Below, piece by piece: positions 48,916 to 58,421 of a stretch of 64,000 nucleotides of DNA (positions are counted from its first letter, which is position 1; every line of letters starts with the position of its first letter). The stretch is from Pedococcus bigeumensis (GTDB lineage: Bacteria; Actinomycetota; Actinomycetes; Actinomycetales; Dermatophilaceae): NCBI RefSeq assembly GCF_006438965.1, contig NZ_RCZM01000002.1:124001-188000 (forward strand), in the 5' to 3' direction. The translations under genes were made by a program, and so were the position numbers. The notes under the pieces were generated by a model, which was given only the letters and a program-made list of their open reading frames with translations, had not been told where the DNA came from and did no database searches.

Positions 48916-49125
48916 TCAGCCGGCGGTCTCGGGGATTGCGTCGGCGGCCACAGTCTCGATGAGGAAGCCGCGGATCGAGAGGAACTCACCGAGCGAGGTC
49001 CGGTGGTCCTCGCAGGCGAGCCAGACCTTGCGCCGGTCGGGCGTGTGGACCTTGGGGTTGTTCCACAGGTGCGCCCAGGTCGCGGTGTTGCGGCAGGCCT
49101 TGGCGCTGCAGAGAAGCGAGTCCAT
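48916..49125 (-). CDS. Small conserved actinobacterial Cys-rich protein
   Basis: 69 residues from ATG 49125, whose A is shared with the stop of the upstream gene (GTG 49128 is an alternative). Contains CSAKAC, WNNPKVHTPDRRKVWLACEDH and LGEFLSIRGF. The Cys/His pattern (C-X4-C, C-X2-H) suggests a zinc site. I recall similar proteins in many actinobacteria under uninformative names; function unknown. Confidence 0.82.
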   Translation of the reverse strand: MDSLLCSAKACRNTATWAHLWNNPKVHTPDRRKVWLACEDHRTSLGEFLSIRGFLIETVAADAIPETAG

Positions 49126-49445
49126 CACGGTGTGATCTGGTCGGGTCCGTCACCACGCGGGGTCACGGGTGCGGACGACCCCTGCTGCCGCGGCCGGACG
49201 GCGTTGGCCAGCACCACGGCGACATAGGGCAGCAGGATCGCTGCGACGGCCAGGGTGCCCCACAACCACCACGGCGCCCCCTGCGTCGCCGTCACCGCGG
49301 CCCCGATGAAGCAGGCCGTGCGAATGGCCATCGTGACCAGGTAGCGGCGGATCCGGCCCTTCTGCTCCTCGGCCAGCGACTCCGGCACGGACGTCACCGA
49401 CTGGACGAAGGGCTCGTCGGGGTGGTGGCGGTGAGCGTGCGGCAC
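49125..49445 (-). CDS. DUF3099-like small membrane protein
   Basis: 106 residues from GTG 49445. A His-rich N-terminus (PHAHRHHPDEP) precedes SVTSVPESLAEEQKGRIRRY, typical of DUF3099. Two membrane helices follow (about residues 36-55 and 62-82). TATCGT (49452-49457) 6 nt before the GTG fits a leaderless mRNA. It forms a pair with the downstream small Cys-rich gene. Function unknown. Confidence 0.82.
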   Translation of the reverse strand: MPHAHRHHPDEPFVQSVTSVPESLAEEQKGRIRRYLVTMAIRTACFIGAAVTATQGAPWWLWGTLAVAAILLPYVAVVLANAVRPRQQGSSAPVTPRGDGPDQITP

Positions 49446-49565
49446 ATGTCCACGATAGGCGTCGCCGGATGCGGTGTACCCATGGGTAGTCGATAAGGTC
49501 GCGACCGAGGCGCCGCGCGAGCGCGCGCCCGCCGGACGGACCGTCGAGACACCCGGAGGACATCC

Positions 49566-50276
49566 ATGGCAGGCCGCAACGTGTTGGTCACCGGAGGCAA
49601 CCGCGGGATCGGTCTGTCGATCGCCACGGCACTGGCTGAGGCCGGCGACAACGTCGTCATCACGCACCGCTCCGGCGAACCTCCAGAGGGGCTGCAGGCG
49701 GTGCGCTGCGAGGTGACCGACTCGGCCTCGGTCGACCAGGCCTTCGCCGACGCCGAGGCGATCTGGGGTGGCCCCGTGGAGGTGCTGGTCGCCAACGCCG
49801 GTGTCACCCGCGACGGCCTGCTCATGCGGATGAGCGACGAGGACTTCGACGCCGTCATCGACACCAACCTCGCCGGCGCCTTCCGGTGCGCCCGTCGTGC
49901 GGTCAAGGGAATGATCAAGCAGCGCAAGGGCCGGATCATCTTCATCTCCAGCGTGGTCGGTCTCTACGGCTCACCGGGCCAGACCAACTACTCGGCCAGC
50001 AAGGCCGGCCTGGTCGGTCTGGCCCGCTCCATCTCCCGTGAGCTCGGCGGTCGCGGCATCACCGCCAACGTCGTCGCTCCCGGCTTCATCGAGACCGACA
50101 TGACAGCCGAGCTGCCGGAGGACCGCAAGAAGGCCTACCAGGCCACCATCCCCGCCGGCCGGTTCGCCCAGCCGGAGGAGGTAGCCGCAGCGGTGCGCTT
50201 CCTCGCCGGTGACGACGCGGCATACATCACCGGCGCGGTGATCCCCGTCGACGGCGGTCTGGGCATGGGCCACTGA
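49566..50276 (+). CDS. fabG: 3-oxoacyl-ACP reductase FabG
   Basis: 236 residues, ATG behind CCGGAGGACATCC. Short-chain dehydrogenase with VTGGNRGIG nucleotide site, NAG in VANAGVTRDG, catalytic Ser in ISSVVG and YSASKAG. Ends with PVDGGLGMGH. With fabI directly downstream it supplies the two reductive steps of fatty-acid elongation, as in mycobacterial mabA-inhA. Confidence 0.95.
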   Translation: MAGRNVLVTGGNRGIGLSIATALAEAGDNVVITHRSGEPPEGLQAVRCEVTDSASVDQAFADAEAIWGGPVEVLVANAGVTRDGLLMRMSDEDFDAVIDTNLAGAFRCARRAVKGMIKQRKGRIIFISSVVGLYGSPGQTNYSASKAGLVGLARSISRELGGRGITANVVAPGFIETDMTAELPEDRKKAYQATIPAGRFAQPEEVAAAVRFLAGDDAAYITGAVIPVDGGLGMGH

Positions 50277-50352
50277 GGCCCTCGCCCCGCCCGGAACCCG
50301 CACCACTCCCCGAACCACCCCCGAAACAACTCCCCAACGAAAGGCACCAGAC

Positions 50353-51111
50353 ATGCTGCTCGAGGGCAAGAAGCTCCTGATCACCGGCGTCCTGATGGAC
50401 TCCTCGATCGCCTTCCACGTCGCGAAGATCGCGCAGGAGCAGGGTGCTGAGGTGGTGCTCACGTCGTTCGGACGCACCTTCAAGATCACCCAGACGATCG
50501 CCAAACGGCTGCCGACCACCCCGCCGGTGATCGAGCTCGACGTGACCAACCCCGAGGACCTCGGCAGCCTCGCCGAGCGACTGGGCGAGCACGTCGACCA
50601 CCTCGACGGCGTCCTGCACTCCATCGGCTTCGCCCCCCAGGGTGCCTTCAACTTCATGGAGGGCACCTTCGAGGACGTCTCGGTCGCGATGCACGCCTCG
50701 GCCTACTCGCTGAAGTCCCTTGCCGTTGCTGCGCTTCCGCTCATGACGGCCGGCGGCAGCGTCGTCGGCCTGACCTTCGACGCCAAGTTCGCCTGGCCGG
50801 TCTACGACTGGATGGGCGTCGCCAAGGCGGCCTTCGAGTCCACCAACCGATACCTCGCCCGCGACCTCGGCCCCAAGGGCATCCGCTGCAACCTGGTGGC
50901 CGCGGGCCCGATCCGCACCACCGCCGCCAAGTCGATCCCCGGGTTCCAGACCTTCGAGGAGACCTGGAACACCCGCGCCCCCCTCGGCTGGGACGTCAAC
51001 AACGCGGTCCCGGCCGCCCAGGCCTGCGCAGCGCTGCTCTCCGACTGGTTCCCGGCGACCACGGGCGAGATCGTCCACGTCGACGGCGGCGTCCACGCAA
51101 TGGGGCAGTGA
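50353..51111 (+). CDS. fabI: Enoyl-ACP reductase (NADH), InhA-like
   Basis: 252 residues, ATG behind AACGAAAGG. Motifs: LITGVLMDSSIAFHVA, LHSIGFAP, and the catalytic Tyr/Lys in VYDWMGVAKAA. The sequence resembles mycobacterial InhA, the isoniazid/triclosan target, rather than enterobacterial FabI. Operon with fabG (76 bp apart). Confidence 0.96.
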   Translation: MLLEGKKLLITGVLMDSSIAFHVAKIAQEQGAEVVLTSFGRTFKITQTIAKRLPTTPPVIELDVTNPEDLGSLAERLGEHVDHLDGVLHSIGFAPQGAFNFMEGTFEDVSVAMHASAYSLKSLAVAALPLMTAGGSVVGLTFDAKFAWPVYDWMGVAKAAFESTNRYLARDLGPKGIRCNLVAAGPIRTTAAKSIPGFQTFEETWNTRAPLGWDVNNAVPAAQACAALLSDWFPATTGEIVHVDGGVHAMGQ

Positions 51112-51155
51112 CCGCCGGTTCGGCCGGTTGCGGCAGCCGCTACTAGGCTCGCCGC

Positions 51156-53366
51156 ATGACGCCTGAGCCCGCCTCCGTGCCTGCCTCTGCGCCCCCCGTC
51201 GAGGTGACGGAGGTGCGGGTTCTCGAGGGTCCCAACCTCTACTTCGCCAAGCCCGCGATCAAGGTCAGCCTCGAGCTGCCGGGTTACCTCGCCGCCGACG
51301 AGCAGACCCTCGTCGCCCTCGCGTCGCGCATCGAGATGCGCAGCGTCCGGCCGGGTGCGCCCGGCACCGAGCAGCGACAGCGGTTCGTCATGCGACTCGT
51401 CGAGCGCGCCGTGCGCCTGCTCGCCACCGCCAGCGGGACGACCCGGTTGGGTGTCCGGGTCCGCCCGGGCAGTGCCCCCGCGAGTGTCGTGATGGCCTTC
51501 GTATGGCGCCGCCGCACCCGGGCGCGCGCCCTCGGCCACGGCGTGGGTCCCGTCCTGCAGGCCTGGCTCGACGGTGACGACGTGATCGAGCAGGAGGGAC
51601 TCATCGTCGGACAGACCGAACCGGGTGATCGCCCCTCGATCCTCAAGCCCCGTATCCCGGTGGCGTCGATCACCGGCACCAACGGCAAGACCACCACCAC
51701 CCGGCTGCTCGGCCACATCGGGATGACCGCCGGACTGCGGACCGCGTGGTCCTCCACGGACGGCATCGTCGTGCAGGGTGAGGTCGTCGAGGAGGGCGAC
51801 TACTCGGGTCCTGCTGGTGCGCGCGGCGTCCTCACGGCCCCCGGTGTCGAGCTCGGCATCCTCGAGACGGCTCGGGGCGGCATGCTGCTGAAGGGGATGG
51901 GCGTGAGCGTCAACGACGTCAGCGTCGTCACCAACGTCTCCGCCGACCACCTCGGCCTCCAGGGCATCGACACCGTCGACCAGCTCGCGGAGGTCAAGGC
52001 GATCGTCACCAAGGCCACCCGGCCCCGTGGCTGGGTGGTGCTGAACGGCGAGGACCCCCGCGTGTGGGCGATGCGCAACGGCAGCAAGGCCAAGCCGTGG
52101 GTGTTCACCCTGCGCTCGGACGCTCCGGCCATCCGCGAGGCCCTCGACAGCGGGGGTCGCGCGATCACCGTGCTCGACGGGTCCATCACGGTCCTGGCGA
52201 ACGGCCAGGACCCCGACCGGCTGATCAGCATCCTTGACGTGCCGGCCACCCTGTCCGGGCTCTCGGAGCACAACATCGCCAATGCCCTCGCCGGAGCGGC
52301 GGCAGCCCTGGGGCTGGGCCTGCCCCGTGAGGCCGTGGTTGCCGGGCTGCGCAGCTTTGCTCCCGACGACAAGCTCAACCCCGGCCGGATGAACACCTAC
52401 ACGCTGCGGCGTGGCGACGGGTCGGCCATCACCGTCATCGTCGACCTGGCCCACAACGAGGCCGGCCTGGAAGCCCTGATGGACGTCGCACACGGCCTCA
52501 AGGTGCCCGGCGGCCAGGTGCACCTCGGACTGGGCCTTGCGGGCGACCGCACCGACGACCTTTTGGAGTCGATCGGTGAGGTCGCCGGGCTGCGCGCCGA
52601 CCGGATCGTCGCGGCGCACAAGGAGCACTACCTCCGCGGACGCACCATGGAGGAGCTCGAGTCGCACCTGCGCACCGGTCTGGCGCGCGCGGGAGTCTCC
52701 GACATCGAGTCCTACGAGACCGAGCTCAGCGGCCTCCAGGCACTGGTGCCGGGGGCCGCCGACGGCGATGTCGTGGCGCTGATGTGCCACGCCGAGCGCG
52801 CCCAGGTGGCGTCGTGGCTGGCCGAGCAGGGAGCCACGCCCGACACGGCCGAGGACATTCGCAGCAAGGTGGTCGCGGCGCGCGGCGAGCACGAGTTCGA
52901 GGGTCAGATCGCCACGCTGTGGGAGCTGGCCGACGACCAGGCGCGGATCGACGCCGTCGCCCGCCTGCGCAGCCAGCGCCCCTCCGACCCGCGGCTGGTC
53001 TTCGAGCACGCGAGTGCGCTCGACGCGGCCGGCAAGGAGCAGGACGCGATCCCGCTCTACCGCGAGTCGCTTGCCTCCGGGCTGCGTGAGCCGCAGCGCC
53101 ACCGGGCCCGCATCCAGCTGGCGTCGAGCCTGCGGGTGGCCGGGCAGCCCGAGCTCGCCTACTCACTGCTCACCGAGCTCAGCGCTGAACGGCCCGGCAG
53201 CGTGGCCGTGGAGGCCTTCCGTGCCCTGGCCGGGGTCGACAGCGGGCACGCCGAGTCCTCCGTCGCCGACCTCATCGAGGTGTTGTTGCACCACGCCGGC
53301 GACGACGACGCCCTTGCCTACCAGCGGGTCCTCTCGGCGTATGCCGCGGAGCTGCGCGAGCGCTGA
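51156..53366 (+). CDS. Mur ligase family protein fused to a TPR domain
   Basis: 736 residues. Residues ~15-170 resemble the N-domain of cyanophycin synthetase (EVRVLEGPNLYFAKPAIKV). A Mur ligase module follows with P-loop SITGTNGKTTTTRLL near residue 172, ETARGGMLLKGMG, NVSADHLGLQGID and LNPGRMN. The ATP-grasp domain of CphA between these parts is missing. Residues ~595-736 form helical TPR-like repeats. It is convergent with cphA, 29 bp away. It probably ligates an amino acid to a carboxyl by ATP, perhaps in cyanophycin-like chemistry, but cannot do the ATP-grasp half-reaction alone. Confidence 0.88.
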   Translation: MTPEPASVPASAPPVEVTEVRVLEGPNLYFAKPAIKVSLELPGYLAADEQTLVALASRIEMRSVRPGAPGTEQRQRFVMRLVERAVRLLATASGTTRLGVRVRPGSAPASVVMAFVWRRRTRARALGHGVGPVLQAWLDGDDVIEQEGLIVGQTEPGDRPSILKPRIPVASITGTNGKTTTTRLLGHIGMTAGLRTAWSSTDGIVVQGEVVEEGDYSGPAGARGVLTAPGVELGILETARGGMLLKGMGVSVNDVSVVTNVSADHLGLQGIDTVDQLAEVKAIVTKATRPRGWVVLNGEDPRVWAMRNGSKAKPWVFTLRSDAPAIREALDSGGRAITVLDGSITVLANGQDPDRLISILDVPATLSGLSEHNIANALAGAAAALGLGLPREAVVAGLRSFAPDDKLNPGRMNTYTLRRGDGSAITVIVDLAHNEAGLEALMDVAHGLKVPGGQVHLGLGLAGDRTDDLLESIGEVAGLRADRIVAAHKEHYLRGRTMEELESHLRTGLARAGVSDIESYETELSGLQALVPGAADGDVVALMCHAERAQVASWLAEQGATPDTAEDIRSKVVAARGEHEFEGQIATLWELADDQARIDAVARLRSQRPSDPRLVFEHASALDAAGKEQDAIPLYRESLASGLREPQRHRARIQLASSLRVAGQPELAYSLLTELSAERPGSVAVEAFRALAGVDSGHAESSVADLIEVLLHHAGDDDALAYQRVLSAYAAELRER

Positions 53367-53395
53367 GGCGTCGCCGTGAGGCGGACCAGTCGCCG

Positions 53396-56251
53396 TCAGG
53401 TGGTGGCGGGCTCGACCTCCGACGCCTCGGCGGCGGCAGCGTCGTCCCCGGCCTGCTGGGCCTCGGACTGCATCTCGACCGGGTCGAGGTCCGGGTCGCC
53501 GATGCCCTCCTTGTTGTGGGCGCCGGCCTGGGCGTGCTTGGTCATCTGCTCGAGCTCGCCGAGCACCTCGGCGTGCTGGTCGACGCAGAGCACCACGACG
53601 TCGCCCGGGTTGGCCCGTGCCATGCAGTGCCGCACGGCATCGACCTCGTTGAGGACGATCTCCACCTGGCGGCAGCGCACGCCCTCCTTGCCGATCTCGG
53701 CCTTGGCGCCCTCGGCGATGAGGTCAGCAGTCTCGCCGGTCGGGCGACCGCGCTTGCGCTCGTCCTCACGGACCACGACGACGTCGAAGTGGCGCGCCGC
53801 GAGGGCGCCCAGCTCACGCATGTCGTCGTCGCGTCGGTCGCCGGCAGTCGACACCATGCCGATGCGCGACACCTTGCCGAGGTCGGACTGGCCGGCCTTC
53901 TGGGTGGCGTAGCTCTCGACGAACTCGCCGAGCACGCGCATGCCGGGAGCGTTGTGGCAGTAGTCGACGAACACGTCCACGTTGTGCACGTTGACGAGGT
54001 TCATCCGGCCGGGGGAGAGGTAGTAGCTCGTGGTGAAGGTGCGCAGACCCTGGCGGATCTCGTGCAGCCCGGCGCCTGCAGCGAACGCGGCACCGGCCGC
54101 TGCCATGGCGTTGGCGACGTTGAACTTGGCCGTGCCGCCGAAGGTCGACGGCAGCAGGTGGGTCCAGGCGAGCTGCATCGAGCGACGACCGTGCTTGATG
54201 ACGATCATGTCGCCACGCTCGGTGTGGTCGAGCACGACGGCCCGACCTCCGCGACGGCAGGAGTCCTCGATGAACTCGCGGACCTTGCTGCCGGGGGGCT
54301 GCAACGAGAACCACACGATCCCGCCGGAGCACTTGCGACGCATCTTGCGGACCAGCTCGTCGTCGGCGTTCAGCACCGCAAAACCGTTACGGGGCACCGC
54401 TTCCACGACCACGGCCTTGACGTCGGCCAGCTGGGCGAGGGTGTCGATGCCCTTCATGCCCAAGTGGTCCGGCGCGACGTTGGTCACCACCGCGACGTCG
54501 TTGCGGTCGTAGCCGAGGCCCTCGCGCAGGATGCCGCCACGGGCGACCTCCATCACCGCGAAGTCGACACGCGGGTTCTGCAGCACCATCCGCGCGGAGC
54601 GGGGTCCGGAGGCGTCCGCCTTGTAGACGAGCCGCTCGTCGATGACGATGCCGTCGGTCGATGTCATGCCGACCTTGTGCCCGATGCCCTTGAAGATGTG
54701 GGCGATCATCCGCGAGGTGGTGGTCTTGCCGTTGGTGCCGGTGACGGCCACGATCGGGACCCGCGAGGGGGTGCCGGGCGGGAAGAGCAGGTCGACGACC
54801 GGCTTGGCGATGAACTGCGGCTCGCCGACGGTCGGGTGGGTGTGCATCCGGAAACCGGGGGCTGCGTTGACCTCGCAGATGGCGCCGCCGGTCTCGCGGA
54901 CGGGGGAGGCGATATCGGGACAGATGAAGTCGATCCCCGCCACGTCCAGCCCGATCATCCGGGCGGCCTCCTCGGCGATCTCGACGTTGTCGGGGTGTGC
55001 GTCGAAGGTGCGGTCGACGGAGATGCCACCGGTCGACATGTTGCCGGTGAGGGCGAGCTTGACCATCTGGTCCTTGGGCGGCACGTCGTCCAGCTCCAGG
55101 CCCTGGTTCCGCACCAGCCCGATCGCTGCATCGTCGACCTTGATCCGGGTGAGCACCTTCTCGTGACCGACGCCTCGACGCGGGTCGGCGTTGGTGATCT
55201 CCACGAGCTCGGCCACCGTGTGGCTGCCGTCACCGATGACGTGGGCAGGGACGCGCTCGGCGATCGCCTGCATCTTCCCGCCGACGATGAGGCAGCGGTA
55301 GTCGCGCCCCGTGACGAGCGACTCGACGATGACGTAGCCGCGCTTGGACTCACCCTCGGCGATGTCGAAGCTGGCGCGCACCTCAGCCTCGGAGGTCAGG
55401 TCCAGGCAGACCCCACGGCCGTGGTTGCCGTCCAGCGGCTTGACGACGACGGGGTAGCCGATCCGCTTGGCGGCCGCCACCGCACCGTCCGCCGTGCGGA
55501 CCATCTCCTGCTTGGGCACAGGGAGCCCCGCGGACCCGAGCAGTCGCGTGGTCATGTCCTTGTCACCGGCGATGTCGACGGCCAGGGCCCCGGTCTTGGA
55601 GGTCATCGTGGCGCGGATCCGCTGGGCGTGGACGCCCTGGCCCAGCTGGACGAACGAGGCCGAGTTGAGCCGGATGTAGGGGATGTCCCGGGAGATGGCT
55701 TCCTCGAGGATCGCCCCGGTGGACGGACCGAAAGCCGTCCGCTGGGCGCGACGCAGGAAGACGTCGAGCTCCTCGGCGAAGTCGAAGCCCTCCTCGGTCT
55801 GCACGAGGTGGTTGACCAGCCGGACGGCCAAGCTCCCGGCGGCCAGACCGACGGCCTCGTCGTTGTAGTCGTAGATCACGTTGTAGAGACCGGTCTGCCC
55901 CTTGACCGCCCGGGTCTTGCCACGGCGCAGGTCGTGCCCGGCCTCCTGCTGGAGCTGCAGGGAGACGTGCTCGGCGACGTGACCGAGCCAGGTGCCCTCG
56001 CGCATCCGCTCGATGAAGCCACCCTTCACCCCGCGCGAGCAGGTGTGGTTCTCGAGGTTGGGAAGCAGCTCGACGAGTCGGTCGGTAAAACCCTCGAGGG
56101 TGTCCGTGGGATAGGCCTCGAGCACTCCCAGGTCCACGACGAGGTGGATCGCCGGGTTGTAGGACCAGATGTTCCCGCCGCGGTAGACCCTTGACTCGAC
56201 GATCGAAAGCTCGGGTGCAGCGGGACCGGTGGGGGTGGGGCGATCTGCCAT
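53396..56251 (-). CDS. cphA: Cyanophycin synthetase CphA
   Basis: 951 residues. Polymerises aspartate and arginine into multi-L-arginyl-poly-L-aspartate (or a variant with other side chains). N-domain residues 1-~220, ATP-grasp ~225-485 (PVVVKPLDGNHGRGVCLDL, ICEVNAAPGFRMH), Mur ligase with AVTGTNGKTTTSRM near 504. The C-terminal ~60 residues are an acidic Ala/Glu-rich tail. Standard CphA is about 870-900 residues, so the tail is extra. cphB lies 38 bp upstream on the same strand. Confidence 0.94.
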   Translation of the reverse strand: MADRPTPTGPAAPELSIVESRVYRGGNIWSYNPAIHLVVDLGVLEAYPTDTLEGFTDRLVELLPNLENHTCSRGVKGGFIERMREGTWLGHVAEHVSLQLQQEAGHDLRRGKTRAVKGQTGLYNVIYDYNDEAVGLAAGSLAVRLVNHLVQTEEGFDFAEELDVFLRRAQRTAFGPSTGAILEEAISRDIPYIRLNSASFVQLGQGVHAQRIRATMTSKTGALAVDIAGDKDMTTRLLGSAGLPVPKQEMVRTADGAVAAAKRIGYPVVVKPLDGNHGRGVCLDLTSEAEVRASFDIAEGESKRGYVIVESLVTGRDYRCLIVGGKMQAIAERVPAHVIGDGSHTVAELVEITNADPRRGVGHEKVLTRIKVDDAAIGLVRNQGLELDDVPPKDQMVKLALTGNMSTGGISVDRTFDAHPDNVEIAEEAARMIGLDVAGIDFICPDIASPVRETGGAICEVNAAPGFRMHTHPTVGEPQFIAKPVVDLLFPPGTPSRVPIVAVTGTNGKTTTSRMIAHIFKGIGHKVGMTSTDGIVIDERLVYKADASGPRSARMVLQNPRVDFAVMEVARGGILREGLGYDRNDVAVVTNVAPDHLGMKGIDTLAQLADVKAVVVEAVPRNGFAVLNADDELVRKMRRKCSGGIVWFSLQPPGSKVREFIEDSCRRGGRAVVLDHTERGDMIVIKHGRRSMQLAWTHLLPSTFGGTAKFNVANAMAAAGAAFAAGAGLHEIRQGLRTFTTSYYLSPGRMNLVNVHNVDVFVDYCHNAPGMRVLGEFVESYATQKAGQSDLGKVSRIGMVSTAGDRRDDDMRELGALAARHFDVVVVREDERKRGRPTGETADLIAEGAKAEIGKEGVRCRQVEIVLNEVDAVRHCMARANPGDVVVLCVDQHAEVLGELEQMTKHAQAGAHNKEGIGDPDLDPVEMQSEAQQAGDDAAAAEASEVEPATT

Positions 56252-56289
56252 GGGATCTCCTTGCGGGTCGGGCAGTGCGAGGCGGTGGG

Positions 56290-57159
56290 TCAGGCCTTGG
56301 CCGTCGCGAGAGCCACCGCGACATCGGGGTGCTTCTCGACGAAGTCGACGAGGCGAACCTCGGAGAGGTCGAAGGTAGCGCCTGCGGGGAGTGAGTGCAC
56401 CACCGCGCCGGACACCATCAGGGGGGCACCGCGCCGGGCGTCCGGGGCGTCGGTCTCCGCGGCCCGGCAGTCCAGGACGAACGCCACTCCGCTGCCGTGC
56501 ACGGTGAAGAAGCGCCGGTCACGCACCTCGATGGCGGTGTCCTCGTCGATGCCCACGCCGATCAGGTTGGGCGAGGCGGCCACCATGGCCATCAGCCGCC
56601 CGTAGCGGGACCGCTGGGCGAAGTGCTGGTCGATGATGACGCCGTCGATCAGGCCCAGCCCCGCGGTCAGCTGGCCGTAGCGCTGGCGGGGAGTGACGCC
56701 CTCCTCGCCCATCGAGATCATGAACTGGCTCATGATCGAGGCGCCTGCCGAGGTGCCGCCGATGACGGTGCCACGGTCGTGGGCCCGGGCAAGGGCGTCG
56801 CCGAGCGGGGTGCCGGGGAACCGCTGGCTCAGCTTGAGCTGGCTGCCGCCGCTCATGAAGATGCCGGTCGCCTGGTCGAGCAGGGCGACCAGCTCCTCGT
56901 CGTGGGCGGACACCCGGTTGGGCGGGCTCACGACCTCGATGTCCGGCGCACCCAGACGGGTGAACACGTCGCGGTAGGACGCGACCACCTCGTCCTCGAA
57001 GGACGACGCCGTGGGGATCAGCACGATCCGAGACCGCCGGCCCCCAGCGAGGCGAACGAACCGGCGCAGCACCGTCGCCTTGCCCACCCGGTCCTCTGCT
57101 CCGCCGATGATGAACAGCGTGGGAACTTTGCGAACCTTGCGGCCCTGCGTACTTGCCAT
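56290..57159 (-). CDS. cphB: Cyanophycinase
   Basis: 289 residues. Peptidase family S51; degrades cyanophycin to beta-Asp-Arg dipeptides. The nucleophile serine is in IGGTSAGASIM; FIIGGAEDR near the N-terminus and QHFAQRSRYGRL are family motifs. TAGGCT (57166-57171) lies 6 nt before the ATG, suggesting a leaderless mRNA starting within the end of serB. Synthesis and breakdown of the polymer are thus encoded side by side. Confidence 0.95.
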   Translation of the reverse strand: MASTQGRKVRKVPTLFIIGGAEDRVGKATVLRRFVRLAGGRRSRIVLIPTASSFEDEVVASYRDVFTRLGAPDIEVVSPPNRVSAHDEELVALLDQATGIFMSGGSQLKLSQRFPGTPLGDALARAHDRGTVIGGTSAGASIMSQFMISMGEEGVTPRQRYGQLTAGLGLIDGVIIDQHFAQRSRYGRLMAMVAASPNLIGVGIDEDTAIEVRDRRFFTVHGSGVAFVLDCRAAETDAPDARRGAPLMVSGAVVHSLPAGATFDLSEVRLVDFVEKHPDVAVALATAKA

Positions 57160-57175
57160 TGGGTCAGCCTAGGAG

Positions 57176-58399
57176 TCAGGGGGTGGGGATCGGCGGAGCG
57201 GGGGTCGGCGTGCCGTCCGCCTCGTCCGCCTCCTCGATCTCCTCACGGGTGATCCCGAGCAGGTAGAGCACCGCATCGAGGTAGGGCACGTTCACGGCGG
57301 TGTCGGCCTGCTCGCGCACCACCGGCTTGGCGTTGAAGGCCACCCCCAGCCCGGCCGTCTGCAGCATGTCGAGGTCGTTGGCACCGTCGCCGATGGCGAC
57401 AGTGCGCGAGAGGGGGAGTCCGGCCTCGGCGGCAAAGCGGCGCAGCGCCTCCGCCTTGCCGGCCCGGTCCACGATGTCCCCGACCAGGCGCCCGGTGAGT
57501 ATGCCGTCGCGCACCTCGAGCCGGTTGGCGTGGGCGTGGTCGATCCCCAGCTCGCGGGCGAGGTCCTCGACGATCTCGATGAATCCGCCCGACACGATGG
57601 CCACCGTGAACCCGAGTCGCTTGAGGGTGCGGACCAGGGTGCGGGCACCGGGGGTGAACTGCACGGCGGCCCGGACGTCGTCCAGCACGCTGACCGGCAG
57701 TCCCTCCAGGGCGGCCACCCGTTCGCGCAGGCTGTCGGCGAAGTCGAGCTCGCCACGCATGGCAGCGGCCGTGACCGCCGCGACCTCGGCCTCGCGACCG
57801 GCATGACTGGCAAGCAGCTCGATGACCTCGTCCTGGATCAGTGTGGAGTCGACATCCATGACGACGAGCCGGCGGCCACGCCGGGCCAGCCCACCGGCCG
57901 CGACGGCGATGTCGAGGCCGTGCACGCTTGACTCGAGGGCCAGCTCCCGTCGGAGCCGGTCGATGTCCGCACCGGACACGTCGAACTCGACGGTCGTCAC
58001 CGGGTAGCGCGACAGCCGGCGGATGCGGTCGATGTTGGCGCCGTGCGAGGCGATCCGCGCGGTGATGGCCGCGACCCCGCTCGCGCGCAGAGGTGCACCC
58101 AGCACCACCACGGCGGCACGGCCACTTCGTCGGTGGGCGCTGTCACCGGTGCCGACCTTGATCTTGACCTTGAGGTCGAGGTCGCGACCGACCGAGCTCA
58201 GGACCCCGCGCAGCCGTTGGTCGGCGTCCCCGGCAGAGAGCAGCATGGCGAGCGTGAGGTGGCCGCGGACCACCACCTGCTCGAGGTCGAGGACCTCCGC
58301 CCCGACATCGGCGATGGCGTTGAAGAAGGTGCTGGTGACGCCGGGCCGGTCCTCACCTGAGATGGTCACCAGCAGGGTCTGCGCGGTCACGTCGGGCAC
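57176..58399 (-). CDS. serB: Phosphoserine phosphatase SerB with N-terminal ACT domains
   Basis: 407 residues, GTG start. Residues ~1-170 hold two ACT-like domains (LVTISGEDRPGVTSTFFN). The HAD phosphatase starts at VVMDVDSTLIQDEV, with SGGFIEIVEDLA and GDGANDLDML completing the active site. Last step of serine synthesis; the ACT domains probably sense amino acids. TAGTCT (58406-58411) 6 nt before the GTG suggests a leaderless mRNA. The C-terminus is Pro-rich. Confidence 0.95.
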   Translation of the reverse strand: MPDVTAQTLLVTISGEDRPGVTSTFFNAIADVGAEVLDLEQVVVRGHLTLAMLLSAGDADQRLRGVLSSVGRDLDLKVKIKVGTGDSAHRRSGRAAVVVLGAPLRASGVAAITARIASHGANIDRIRRLSRYPVTTVEFDVSGADIDRLRRELALESSVHGLDIAVAAGGLARRGRRLVVMDVDSTLIQDEVIELLASHAGREAEVAAVTAAAMRGELDFADSLRERVAALEGLPVSVLDDVRAAVQFTPGARTLVRTLKRLGFTVAIVSGGFIEIVEDLARELGIDHAHANRLEVRDGILTGRLVGDIVDRAGKAEALRRFAAEAGLPLSRTVAIGDGANDLDMLQTAGLGVAFNAKPVVREQADTAVNVPYLDAVLYLLGITREEIEEADEADGTPTPAPPIPTP

Positions 58400-58421
58400 C
58401 GCGCCAGACTATCGACGGCGA

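Noticed and set aside
53516-56194. Very long open frame on the plus strand opposite cphA
   Set aside because: A shadow of codon bias in GC-rich DNA. The minus-strand CphA has complete domains and motifs, while the antisense frame is His/Asp/Gly-rich with no recognisable fold.
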